Assembly (NCBI RefSeq): GCF_018139145.2
Contig: NC_059500.1
Coordinates: 21,991,437 to 22,055,436, forward strand
From: Gymnogyps californianus
Taxonomy: Eukaryota; Chordata; Aves; Accipitriformes; Cathartidae
Length of the DNA: 64,000 nucleotides
Reading direction: 5' to 3'
Under the pieces are notes generated by a model, which saw only the letters and a program-made list of their open reading frames with translations, searched no databases and had not been told where the DNA came from. A program made the position numbers and the translations under genes. Shown one piece after another: positions 50,011 through 61,278 of the stretch (position 1 is the stretch's first letter; every line of letters starts with the position of its first letter).

Positions 50011-50650
50011 TCGTATTTAAATTGGGCCATTATTATAGATTAAGATGGCATGGATTCAGCAAATAGTGGGGCACAAAGAACCTGCCCTCTCCATATTAGT
50101 TTCAAAGGTCTCCTTGACCTCACTCTTCCATGAATGCTCACCATCTTGTTTTGATCTGTTTTTATTACACGAAAACTTGAATTTCCTCCGTATCAAAACC
50201 CAGTCCTTCATCATATCTGAATTTCAGCAATGCTTTCCTTTGGTAATGGACCAAATGGGGAATCCAGACCTGCATTTCAGATTTGGGCGGTAAATCTCAG
50301 GCTACTTGTGTTAACCGTCCAGTCTGGCCCTAAAGTCTGTGATCCTCCCACAGTAATACTGAAGTGGACCTAGACATTTTTTCACATACATATTATATAT
50401 CAAATCATTCCATACAAAAGTAAACTAACCAAATGCAAACCTGAATTTCCTCAGGGCACAGTAAAATTTTACTCATTTACAGGATTTCCAGCAGATACAG
50501 TAAGTCTACTTTGCTCTTCCTGACCACAGCTGCCTTCTTTAACTTTCAACTTGCCCCCATTTGATTCAGCATTTCAAATCTTAACTTCTAGTTTATTCAA
50601 AATCAAAAGTTTTCTCTACCATCCCATCACTGTGTCTCTTGTATTGACCC

Positions 50651-50691
50651 AGGAAAGAAGGTATCAATAAAAGGAAAGAAGGTATCAATAA
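50651..50691. repeat. 21-bp tandem duplication
   Basis: AGGAAAGAAGGTATCAATAA occurs twice, offset by 21 bp with one extra A between copies and no substitutions within the copies. It is probably a recent slippage event. Confidence 0.9.
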
Positions 50692-50933
50692 CTATCATTA
50701 AAAATATTCTTAATGATAATCTAGGCTAACTAGTGCTTATTGATCATCTTATTGCAATAGCATTTTAACTGGATATCTCAAATTTATAAACATTATAAAT
50801 TGAGCTATCTAACTACAGCACTTATCAGAGGTAGGTCATTATCACTAACCCAGTGCTAATGCTCAGGAAATTTGATCAAAAAAGATCAAGGCTTTTGAGT
50901 ATGCAATTCCTTTTCACAAACTGAAAATAATAT

Positions 50934-50955
50934 AACTACCTTTTTTAAGGTAGTT
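50934..50955. repeat. Perfect 9-bp inverted repeat, T4 loop
   Basis: AACTACCTT (50934-50942) and AAGGTAGTT (50947-50955) are exact reverse complements around TTTT. There is no terminator-type context, and such factors do not apply to a vertebrate. It is noted only as a structural feature. Confidence 0.8.
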
Positions 50956-52072
50956 CAGTCTAATTTAACGGTCTAATTATCAAGTTGTTTCTCCTACAGT
51001 TATTAAACCAAAAATGGAAAAGAATTTTTTCATGTTGTTCAACACACACCACTAGAGAATGTGCTCCTAATAAAAGAATTAACCAATTTTGTTTTCTTGT
51101 TGTAGAAAGAGAATGGGGGCATTATTAATCTAGTAGTAATAGAATGGATTCATCATGCTGATAAGATGTAGGAACATTTAATTTTTAATTCATATAAATA
51201 CATACAATTCTTAGTCATTAAAGTATAAAGTCAATGAATTGCTATAATGAGTAGTAATTGCCAAAGGGAAATGCTAATAACAAACAAAACTCCACAAATG
51301 TCAAACTGTACCATTAATTTCACACTATTATATTGATACATAAATGTACTCACCTTTACAGACAGACCAAAGATGGCACTCAGAATCACATATGTTTATT
51401 TCATGGCCATGTCTCTGGTCAATTGGGAATAAATCTAAAATACATCAAAGTACAAACAAGGTCTTTCTCTTAGCAGCATTTTTTTTTTTTAAATAGAAAA
51501 AGAAAAACTTGGGGGCTTGCAAACTAGGGGAGAAGGGACCAGTAAATACATGAAGATACATCTTAAAGGTCAGAAGAAAGAGCACTGCCAGAAGTGAGGC
51601 TGACTATGAACTCCAGCAAAAAATAAAACATCCTTTGGTGATATAAGTAGAAGAACAAAAAAAGTGGAGCAACTATGCAGATGGAGGAATTTAAGATAAC
51701 TAAACATTTTGGTCTAGTTTTCAGGTGTGGTGAGTACCCCTATGTTAGGCGAAAGCAAAACTGGAGAAGTTTCATGTGATGAAGGAAAACAGGGGAACCA
51801 ATTAATTTCCATCCCTTCATCAAACTGCAAATTGAGTTGCAAAGATTTTTCACATATTTGTCAGTAAGATTGCTTGTCTAGAGACAGCAAACATGATGCT
51901 AACAACAAAGAAAGGAAAATAAAACACAGAAAATTAACTACGCCTGAACTAGACTTGAATCTCATAAAACAATCCCCTATGAAGTACCACAAAACAAACT
52001 ACTTACCTAGAGAAGCCAGCTCAGCAAAAGAATTGTGAGCAGGTAAGGAACTAACCAAAGGAGAAAATACAC

Positions 52073-52139
52073 TGTGGTGTGGTGTGGTGTGGTGTGGTGT
52101 GGTGTGGTGTGGTGTGGTGTGGTGTGGTGTGGTGTGGTG
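52073..52139. repeat. Pure GTGGT pentanucleotide microsatellite
   Basis: About thirteen uninterrupted copies of TGTGG/GTGGT fill 67 bp and end abruptly at GGTGA. The lack of any substitution points to recent expansion and likely length polymorphism. A minus-strand frame across it encodes TTPHH repeats, which is an artefact of the pentamer, not a gene. Confidence 0.97.
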
Positions 52140-55100
52140 AGAGGAGCTTTACAGTCCAAAAGAAATCAAGTTGCAAGGAGATAGGAGACTTATAAGAACT
52201 GTGTAAAGAAAAGGGTAAAGAAAGCAAGAGCATACTAATGTAATTTGCTGAAGTCACAAAGCATTTTCAACACAGAGGAGGACTGTAATATCATACAAAA
52301 AGCACCGGACAGTGGAACATTAAGGGCCATTGTCCCCCACTGTGCAAATCCAGAAGAGAAACTTCTGTTACAGGAAATGGGTTTATCAGTGGGCAGCTGC
52401 AGAGGGAGAAGAAAGAGCTGTATAAATACTGAATGATTATGAACCACAATGTGATGCAGCAGTGAAAGAATATATGCAATCCTAAGACATATCACTCATG
52501 GATTTCCTTCAGGAAGTATAAAATTTTATATGCATAAATATTAGAATTTTTTTCTTTCAGGAAATATATAAATCAGGAAATATTAGTACCTCTGCACTGA
52601 ACTACAGTGAGATTGCACTAAGATAGACCACTGAGGTCCAGTTTGCTCATACTTCACGAAATGTGCTTATAAATGGAACACATACAGAGAAGGTCTATGA
52701 CCACCAGAGGAACAAAAAAGTGTCTCTCACCCGAAGAAAGAAACAGAACTAGGTTGGGTAATCCAGCCAAACGGAAGCTGAATGAGACCATAGTTCTTAC
52801 TCTAAGATACCAATGTAGATCAAAACAAGGGAGGTAAAAAAATGTTTATGGGTAATATTCACTCAGGAGAAATGGATGCAAATTAGCCATCTAAGTAAAA
52901 ACAATCTTGACCAGACTTCCACTAATACTGATTCCAACAATCAAACTAAGCTTGGACCTCATTTGATAAATTTATGAGCAAGATTATGTGACTCTGCTGT
53001 CATCAAAAGTGGGGAGTGAACTCGATCCAGAATTGGTGTTTTCCTGTGTTCTGTCCCATGTTCAGGTGCAACATTTAAGCTCAATTTTTTATTACATAAA
53101 ATGTGGATGAAGTGTTGTGGAATCTCATTTGTAGAATTAATATTCCTTGATCTATGACCATTCAAAGGAGCGATAGCAGGGATTCAGAGAGGGGGCACTG
53201 ACCCACAGTTTGCAGACACCTTTCTTTAGGACTGACTCAAGAATTTTAGCCATCTGAAGTGGGAGACAGGACAGAAGGAGAAAGGGGAGAAAGTGTAGCA
53301 TTGTATAGAGTGAACAGGGTTTCTATGGAAGAAGTGAAAATGGAACAGGGAAGAACCAAGAAAGAAAAGAAAGGAGCTTCAAAATACAGAGGTCTATGAA
53401 AGGGTTTTTAATTTGTTGAGAGGCTGAAGGACCTTTGCTGTTACGAGGAAGAAAAGATCTTTGCAGTAATCATGGCAATGGGCTTCATCTGCATTCTCTG
53501 AAAATACACAGGCTGCATAAAAAAAACAAGGCTGCAAATATATATAAAATAAATATTTTCCCCCCAGTTTCTCCTTCCATCAAGAATGACCTATAATTTA
53601 GATTCTGCAAAGTCACACAAGTGTAAAGAGTAATAATATCTCAGTTCTTATTAAGCATACATGACTTCTTTAAGAATATTTATGCTGACTGGTAATTATG
53701 TACAGCAAGTAAGACCAGGCACTCATGTGCTTCTCTCAGATGCAGTTTGTTTATTGCAGATCAACAGCATATTAAACAATTTTATATTGCTTGGTATGTA
53801 ATTCCTCAACATGAAGCAAAATTCACCTGCAAAATACCTAAAGACTTGGCTACAAAAAGTAATCATCTCACACATTCATAGCAAGCTGCAGAAAAATGAA
53901 GTCACAGAAAACCCATGTAGACTTTGTCCATTCTTCTGACAGAGAGCTATTTTGCATGCCTTCACATTTATCATTTTCCAAGAAGCTACCTCTTTATCAC
54001 AGCCTACTTATGTAAAAGTACTCAGGCAGACAACTCGTCTGCACCCATGGATATTTCCTAACTGATTCAAATTCATTGGAACAGATTCAAGAACATTAGC
54101 CCTATGTCCAGCCCCATGGACACTGCAATAGCCTGCCTGAGATGTGCCAAAGACACCTTGATACCAACACACACAACACAGAAATAAGGCACAAGTTTTT
54201 TAGCCAAGAATTAAATTAAAAACCATCCCAGACATGGCTTTTTCAGATGATTTAATACAGCTGGGAATGTAGCCAAGTTGCACATTTTGGTTAAATCTGA
54301 TAACCAAACAGCTTCAGCGGACCAAAAATTTCACTCTGTAAAGTTCACCATGCTGGCCAGCTTGCCTTATCCAGACACTTCTAAAGGCAAAGTGACTGCC
54401 ATCTGTGGACGGAGCCAAAAATATCTTAGTCAGGATCCATTATGCACAAAATCAGCAGAGCTGCATTACAATCACTTTTGCAGTTTTGTTTGTTCATTTT
54501 GGCTTGTAAACAGTTCTTGTATGTAGAAGATTTCTATCCACATTACTTTAAAGAGCTACAGAGGGCTTGCAATGCCTGATACTCAAGCTGGAAGGGAATG
54601 CAACTCATACACACATAAAAAGTCTCAGATCCTCAGTTGCCTTCTCAAATACAGAGGGGAAATAGTCACATACCACAAGGACGATGCAGCAGAAGAGCAC
54701 TAGCCTGGCACAGGACAGAGTCAGAGGCTGTTCTGGGTGCAACAGGGTCCCTACTCATGTGGTGCAAGGCTCTGACCATTTTCCTCAGCATGAACAGGTC
54801 GGGTCTTACAGCCTCCTCAGGAACACTCTGGCAGCCAGAGTTCATCCAAGCATAACGCTGCCCTTGTCCAGAACTCACTGAGCCCTCTTCATTTACACAT
54901 ATCTAACCGCAAACATACATCAGGGGTGTGCTCATATATATATACGGGCAAACAGCTAGATTATCAGAACAGCAATGCAGCTGTATGCAAAACATTTCAC
55001 TATTTTAACAATCTCCCATGAATATTTACCAGCTGAACAGTTTAATAGCTACCATGTAGTAGCCACCAGAAAATTAGTTGTGGCAAAACACTGCTCAGTA

Positions 55101-57159
55101 ACTGCCTGAAACACAGTAGTTTTCTATTATGTTTTTAAAACTGTAAAATTGTTTAAAGTCTAAAATTCAGGAAGACACAGGAGAGTTCAGTTTCAGACTT
55201 GCCCAGAGAAATGAAAAGAGTGACTTGACATTGCTGTTAACTATAATAAAAACCTTTAACCTTCATTTATTCGCTTTTTATCAGCTAACAATTTTGCCAT
55301 GACAGCAAATACAAATTCTTCAAATTCCCTCTTTTGAAGAAACATGATTCTCACATTACTAGTTTTCTGCAAATGGCAGATAGATTTTCCAGTTATTTAG
55401 TATAACAAAGATCTAGCTTGTTCAGTTTTCTGCCTTAAAAAGCACGGTTGTCCAACCATTACCCTCACATATATATGCTCACACCTGTTCAGAAATCAAT
55501 TTCTCTGAGTGGAGTACTGTGGCCTGAAGGGATAATCACGTTCAGCCCAAGCCAGAAAAAGAAAAAGAAAGTCACTTTCATGAGGTTATCTCCATCTATC
55601 TTTGTTGGCATGAGAAGTACACTGGAATGGAATTCAACCACTTTTGCTCACTCACGAGGAAGCAGATAACCTGAGACACAGAGAGGTGTCTCGACAACTA
55701 AAGCATAGTTTCATGACTGCAGCAAATAGTGACTGTAAAGGTACACGAAACAAAATCTCTTTGTCTGAACTACCTTGCTGATGGCTACAACTGCAGTCAG
55801 GAAGCACAGCTCACAATGTGTTAGACCAGTCCAAGGCTGCTGCAATTACCAAATTTTTCATTACAACTCCCTAAATCTACTGGTAAGCAGCACACAGCCC
55901 AGGAGGATTAAAGCCAGTTTAAGGAATCTTATTGTGATCATCTTAACTCCATGCATAGACTCTGATAGTCTTCAACAAAAGCTGTAACTGAAGAAATCTA
56001 AAGGATGTTGTTTGTCTTCTGCTAAACAGTTCCCCTGCACCATGGCTTCTCATCATCAGTACCTCTGACTGCAAAGAAAAAGTGCAAAGAAGAAATAACA
56101 GAAAAATAAAAACACAGTTAATTTTAAAAACAATGTGGTGTTTTCATACATCTCATTGGATAAATTTTCAAAGCAATGTACAAGTTAGAAAATCCCAATG
56201 CTTCTTGGAAACATTTTTCATCTCCAGTCCCTAAGGAATGCTGCAGCACTAAATTCTCAGTGCAGAGATATTTCACCAACTAGAGCTAACTTAGCTACAC
56301 CATATCTAGCTGCAGCATTCAAGAGTACAGCTCTCCTAATTAATGGTGACTGTTCAACATAAAGCTAACAGCACTCCAACAAATTTCAGCAACATCCACA
56401 AGGTTAAACATGTATATGTTCTGGTATCTCCATATGTGCTTTTTCCTGAGGGAGGAAACAGAGACGACTAGATTCTGACCTTTCCACACACAAAAAAAAT
56501 GTAAATCACAAGTGAGTGTATGGAGCTATCCTGCACAGAGACCAGCATGATCAGCTGATATCTGTCCACAAGCCCCAAGCTAGGTTTAGCTACTAGACTC
56601 TAATCTTTTCAAAATCTCCCTGTCAAGACACCACACCATGGCTTGTCTACTGCCCAAATCTTTCTCCTGTAACTCCTTCATCTCCTACCATGTTCCCCAC
56701 AACCCCTACCTAGAGCCCCTTCCTACTGAATGTCTCTTCCCAAGAGGATCCTGTATATCTCTTACTATGAAACAGAAAAAAATCCCAGTTGATTACTGGG
56801 TTATTTCTTAACCAGGAAAGAAATCTATCTCTTTGAATGAACTGAACAAATAAGAATGCTTTATTTGTGCATCCTTACATTGCAAAAAACAACTGGGAGG
56901 AAGAGGGGAAACATATTCTTTTCTTTTTGAACTTTGCTGGAAACCTCTATCACTGACACTGAATATTGCTATCATTCAGTGGTAAATGATAGGAGAACCC
57001 AGCAAGTCTAAGTCTTTTGACTAGAAATTAAATAATATGCTCCACTGATTCCTCTCAGAAATAGTGACCTAGTTCTGCTACCTACACTATGGCAGCTCTT
57101 TTTCCTTTCAAGACTGAAATTACCTTTGCACAAAGATTACTGTGACAGCCAAATGATTG
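52140..57159. other. Unannotated non-coding DNA
   Basis: No gene is supported. 53240-53400 is strongly purine-rich on the plus strand. A short TA run occurs at about 54936-54945. Frames in 54.6-54.9 kb overlap on both strands (70-72 codons), reflect locally higher G+C, and match no family. Confidence 0.5.
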
Positions 57160-57480
57160 TTTGTCAGCTTTAGAGTCAGGCAGAAAGCCTGAATAAAAAA
57201 TAGCTCTATTAAATCAAAGGGAATCATAAGCAACTATTTATAGGAATCATTTGCTGCTGACACACTACCCAAAAATTAACTATTCCCCTGGACTTCAAAA
57301 TGAGTGTTCAACTTGCTCATAGGTGATCATAATGAAGTACAAAGGAAATTAAAACAGGGGGACCCAAGAGAGCTGTCATGTCAGCTCTCATTTCCTATTT
57401 GCCAATAGGGAGTGCTTTGATTTCACTTGCACGTGGATTTAATTGGTGAAACTATAAAAAAAGCTATAGAAAACTATAGA
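57160..57480. promoter_or_regulatory. Candidate regulatory element with promoter-like motifs
   Basis: Within about 250 bp there are a TCF/LEF site ATCAAAGG (57213-57220), a perfect MEF2 site CTATTTATAG (57234-57243) and a perfect inverted repeat GAGAGCTG/CAGCTCTC (57368-57389) with TGTCATGTCA inside. Then comes a second inverted repeat CCTATT/AATAGG (57394-57409) containing CCAAT (57402-57406). An E-box CACGTG (57430-57435), an inverted CCAAT (ATTGG, 57442-57446) and a TATAAAAA stretch (57453-57460) follow. The order CCAAT, E-box, CCAAT, TATA would suit a rightward promoter with a start near 57480. No downstream exon was found, so an enhancer or chance cluster is equally possible. Confidence 0.28.
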
Positions 57481-57789
57481 AACTATTGTCTACAGAAAAG
57501 GAAGCAATTTGTTATTTTCTATTTTGTATAGTTCTTTTAAATTTTAGCATGTCATTTTACCCCAAGTTTGCAGTGCATTAGTTCCTTCCTTCCCCTCTGA
57601 CTGTTACTGTTCACATTACAGTACCCTTCAGGAGTTCTGCCCATTACTAGAGTGGTATTGCTGCTTTGCAATCTGGTATTAAAGAGCAAGTACAAGACAA
57701 TAAAAAGTACTGTGCATTTGCTGCTCCGGAGATTTTATTTTGCTCCAAGTAATTGCTCCAAGTTATAAATGGGGTATAGTAAGAATAAA
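57481..57789. other. Unannotated non-coding DNA
   Basis: The stretch lies between the motif cluster and the MIR remnant. No exon or repeat is recognised. If the upstream cluster were a promoter, its first exon would fall here, but no convincing splice donor or frame stands out. Confidence 0.4.
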
Positions 57790-58065
57790 ATACAGCAATT
57801 GTATTATCTCCATTTTGCCTATGGGGTGATCTAAGGCACAGCAGGACACAGGCTCTTCCTCCCTTCCTGTTCCTCCCTGGAGCCCATCTCCTAGGTCCAC
57901 ACAGAGATATGCAGTAATCAGCAGTTTACCGTCCACAAGAATTGGCAGGAACTGGAGGACAACCATTTGCAAGGTCAAAAAAGAAGTTTGCAGCATAGCT
58001 AAGAATCAGACCTATGTCACCTGAGCCACAGTTCTGTGCCATTAGCAACCACTAGATTTCTTGTT
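57790..58065 (-). repeat. MIR-type SINE split by about 120 bp of other sequence
   Basis: The plus strand reads the antisense MIR in order. 'gtattatctccattttgcct' and 'atggggtgatctaaggcaca' (57801-57840) match tattatccccattttacagatggggaaactgaggcaca. Then, after unrelated sequence, 'ttgcaaggtcaaaaaagaag' (57967-57986) matches ttgcccaaggtcacacagtga, and 'cagttctgtgccattagcaa' with 'ccactag' (58029-58055) matches cagtcccgtgctctaaccactag. The intervening 57846-57965 has no MIR counterpart. The order and strand of both halves agree, so they are one element that was interrupted or expanded. Confidence 0.72.
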
Positions 58066-60389
58066 CATAAATAAATGGCCACAAATTTTTTGAAATACAA
58101 CTGCTAATTCAGGAATAAGCACTTATATCAACAGAGGTTTTAAAATGTAATATGTCGAATGAGTATTTTAAAGAAATGCACTGAGAAAAATAAGATGGTG
58201 TTCCATCTCATTCTACTATTCCAATTTCTACGTTGTGCTAACTGTTACATCTGGAGAAAAGGAATGAGGAAAAGTATGCATTTGCAATGTGCAAAACTGC
58301 CCCACCCTCCTCTCCATGCTCTGGAAAGAAAAAGAGATTTTATTTGTCATTTACACTACAAAAAAAACATAAGAGGACCTTATTATCATGACAGGGAGCT
58401 AACTAGATGAAGAAAAATTTGCATTTTCATAGGCTACCATATATTCTTTGAATGGCTTTGGCTTATTATCACATCAACATCTTAGACCTCTTCAGAAGAT
58501 GAACTGGAATGAGCTGGTTTTGTAAGTGCAAAAGCTGTACTGTACTGAAACTGCACTGTGGCTAATTGGCTGCCCATGAGTGAACTTTTCTTTAGCCCTG
58601 GGAATAATACTTGATACTTAAAATAGGAATACAATTATCATTATTACTTTGATTCCAAAGGTTGTACAATTGTTGACCCTCAGACAAAGAGCTCTTCGCT
58701 GGTGGATTATATATTTAACTTATAATTTCCTGATAGTGCTAAGTGATAAGTAGCTTCATTTCCTGGCCCATGTTTTCTTTTAATAAGCAACTTATTTTTA
58801 TCAAAATCCTAATTGGCATTTTGAGATTATCCAAGCTCTGGAGACATTCCACAAATCCAGCACTGCTAGGAAAAGCTGTATCATTCTTTACAAAAACTGA
58901 TTACCCAAAAGTTTCAATTACCCCTCAGCCCCTCAGCTGCACATGGCTAACTGTGCACTTACATGCTAAGTGCAAATATCCAGTCATGAGTGCATGAATG
59001 ACTGATAAATGTATAACCAACAGCACACTTACCTACCCAGTCCTTCTTTCTTCTACATGCTCTAAGTTGATATTTGCAAAGCAGCTTGAGAAAACATCTC
59101 AAGGATGGAAGGGGCAAAAAGCCAAATAATGAAGTCAAAATTTGTTTTATTCACTCCCTTATATTGGTCTTCCAGAGCAGTAATATATTTTGCTGAGAAT
59201 AAGAAATCTGAAGTTCACTCTGTAAACAAGGAGAGACAGACAATTTGTTTAGAAGTCAAATTCTCCTTCTATATTTTCCATCTTCCAAATTCATCAATAC
59301 CAATAAACTATATATTCTTAACGAGAAATTGCTTGTGACAAAACAGAGAGAATGAGAAACTGCATAGCCATTCCAACAGCGACAGCGTGAGTGCTTCTGT
59401 CATGAACACTGACATTAATGGCAACAAAGCAGAAGCTGTCTGCTCTGCACAATTAAAAAAAAAACAAGAAAGCAAGTGTATCGTAGCAAGGTGCCACCAA
59501 AGATAGTCCCAAGGAATATCCCAAGATATTTATGAACATAAATATCTGATGAGCACCAGGTCTATTTGGCGTTCCTATCCTTTCATTCTGCAGAGTGGAA
59601 AAACAAAACTGAAAGTAAACAAAGGTAACATCTCTTAGACTGACCATCCATGCAGGGGCAAAACTACACTTTTGTACATAATTAATTTATTTTTAAATTG
59701 CTGTAGCCAGAGTTCCAAATACAGCAATGAACACTGCACGAGTAGATCTTTGCCTCTGTATTAAGCTCCTGCTATGCCAGTGAGGAAGTATGAAGTTTCT
59801 GCATGAAACCCTTAGTTTCACAGTCAGGATCCCCCCACCAGGGCATTTTTATCACCAAATGTCTTATTAAAAGACATGTAAAAAATAATTAAATGCCTCT
59901 TCAGCCCAATGTATTCAGATTTGTGGTGAGTGCATTAAAACAAAAGAAACCTAGCAGTTCAGATGAGCTACTCCAAAAGATGGATCCTTAAATTATGCAA
60001 AACTGATGGGAGGAGGGCACCCAAATCCAGGCTGGTACTGCTGGTTCTGTTCCCAGCTGGCACTAAGAGGTGGAAGTTTCACAAACAAGCATTTTGCCAG
60101 AAAATTTAGCCAAGTACAGCTCACTGAACCTTTTCCAGCCTCAGAGTGCTATGATATGCTGAAAGACCATGATGTTCTGTTTAGTCATATTAGATTAACT
60201 AATTTGCCATACTCCCAGCTGATGTGCCAAGTCTCACGCTAAGCTTAAATACCTGTGAAGAGGAAGCTCCCATATAGCTCATGTGTTGGTTTGGTATTCA
60301 AACCATTCCTTCTTCCAAATACAGAGAAAACACAGAAAAGCGAGCTAGCTCAGATCGCAAGGAAACTACCTCTTTATTTTAAGCATGAT
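58066..60389. other. Unannotated AT-rich non-coding DNA
   Basis: No gene or dated repeat is supported. 58540-58900 is repeat-free and rich in ATTA/TAAT words (for example CTAATTGG near 58562 and again near 58810), a texture seen in conserved developmental elements, but this cannot be judged from one sequence. Confidence 0.45.
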
Positions 60390-60920
60390 CTCATGAAGCA
60401 GGTAGATTTTAGCTAATCTACTCTTAAAAGCCTCGTGATGATAATTCCATAACGTCATAACGCAACTGCATCTAGAACTGATATCCAACCTTAACCCCCA
60501 TCAGAGCAAATCCACCAGTTTCTTCCTGCCCAGCTCTTAACTGATACTCAGAGTAGCTGATTGCTGTTATCTTTAGTAGCAACCTGCTGCATACTTGAAG
60601 CCTTTTCTCTTACCTCTTAGTTTTCTCTTCTCTGGTTTAAACTGTTTCTCTTGCATCATGTTTCATAAAATTATCATTTTTGGTTCTTGACTGTTCTCCT
60701 GAGCATTCTCTAATCTGTCTCCTTTTTAAGAGTGGTGCCAGTCACACAACTTCAGCTGAGGCTTCACAAACACCAAGCCCAAAAATCCTCCCTCAGTTTT
60801 TAAACGCCACTTTTGTTAGTACTACCCAAATCAGCATTTTTCTTTTCACAACTGCATGACATCAGTGTGTCTTTATGTACAGTCTACTATAAAAGCCTGA
60901 TCCTTTCCTCCACTCTAACA
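60390..60920 (-). mobile_element. Old CR1-type LINE fragment (antisense, about 530 bp)
   Basis: Successive blocks match the antisense CR1 3' region known from amniotes. They are 'ctaatctactcttaaaagcc' and 'gatgataattccataacgtc' (about 60413-60456), 'tgctgcatacttgaag' (60586-60601), 'cttagttttctcttctctgg' (about 60617-60636), 'aaattatcatttttg' (60668-60682) and 'ctctaatctgtctccttttt' (60708-60727). 'cagctgaggcttcac' (60753-60767) and the 'tttcacaactgcatgacatc' block (about 60844-60863) complete the series. Order and spacing agree with the consensus, so this is one insertion. It is highly diverged and non-coding. Part of the reverse transcriptase 3' end and the 3' untranslated region should be represented. 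Confidence 0.78.
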
Positions 60921-61210
60921 AGGTATTACCCAATCTGTATCATACACGTGCATCATGAGCAGCAATTGCAGGAATGAGTATAAATTAGCCACTGAGGGAT
61001 TGTCACTGCTTTGCCAGACAGTCCCATGGGGTTTTGTCTTTTTCTTTTTCCTCATTGCTACAATACCATTTCCAAGTTGAAAAAAAATAAAAAATAACCA
61101 ACTCATCAATAGCAATGAACAAACATAGCTATGAGGCAGCTCAATACAACAAGGCAATGCAAGAGTCAGCAAGTCAAAGCCACAGCTGATTTCGTATAGT
61201 GCTGGCAATA
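60921..61210. other. Unannotated non-coding DNA
   Basis: This short unannotated stretch lies between two CR1 fragments of opposite strand. A 97-codon minus-strand frame here has a hydrophobic middle but no recognisable family. Confidence 0.4.
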
Positions 61211-61278
61211 GTCCTGCTTGGAGCAGAAGGTAGGACTGGTGACCTCCTAGAAGTCCCTTCCAACCTATGTTTTTATGG
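61211..61278 (+). mobile_element. CR1 LINE 3' tail
   Basis: 'cctgcttggagcagaagg', 'taggactggtgacctcctag' and 'aagtcccttccaacctatgt' match the CR1 3' end (cctgcttggcagggggttggactagatgatctccagaggtcccttccaacc) in sense orientation. It is 5' truncated to about 70 bp. The following TTTTTATGGG replaces the usual ATTCTATGATTCTGTGA octamer array. Confidence 0.82.

Larger units (their letters stand above)
50011..52072. other. Unannotated AT-rich non-coding DNA
   Basis: No gene is supported. Contents worth naming are a 21-bp tandem duplication (50651-50691), a 9-bp-arm hairpin (50934-50955) and a T-run at about 51479-51490. Confidence 0.5.

Noticed and set aside
52051..52257. Minus-strand frame with TTPHH repeats
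   Set aside because: The repeats are the translation of the GTGGT pentanucleotide microsatellite.
54636..54881. Overlapping frames on both strands in a G+C-richer patch
   Set aside because: Both strands are open over the same bases, as expected from composition. No family match and no splice sites of note.
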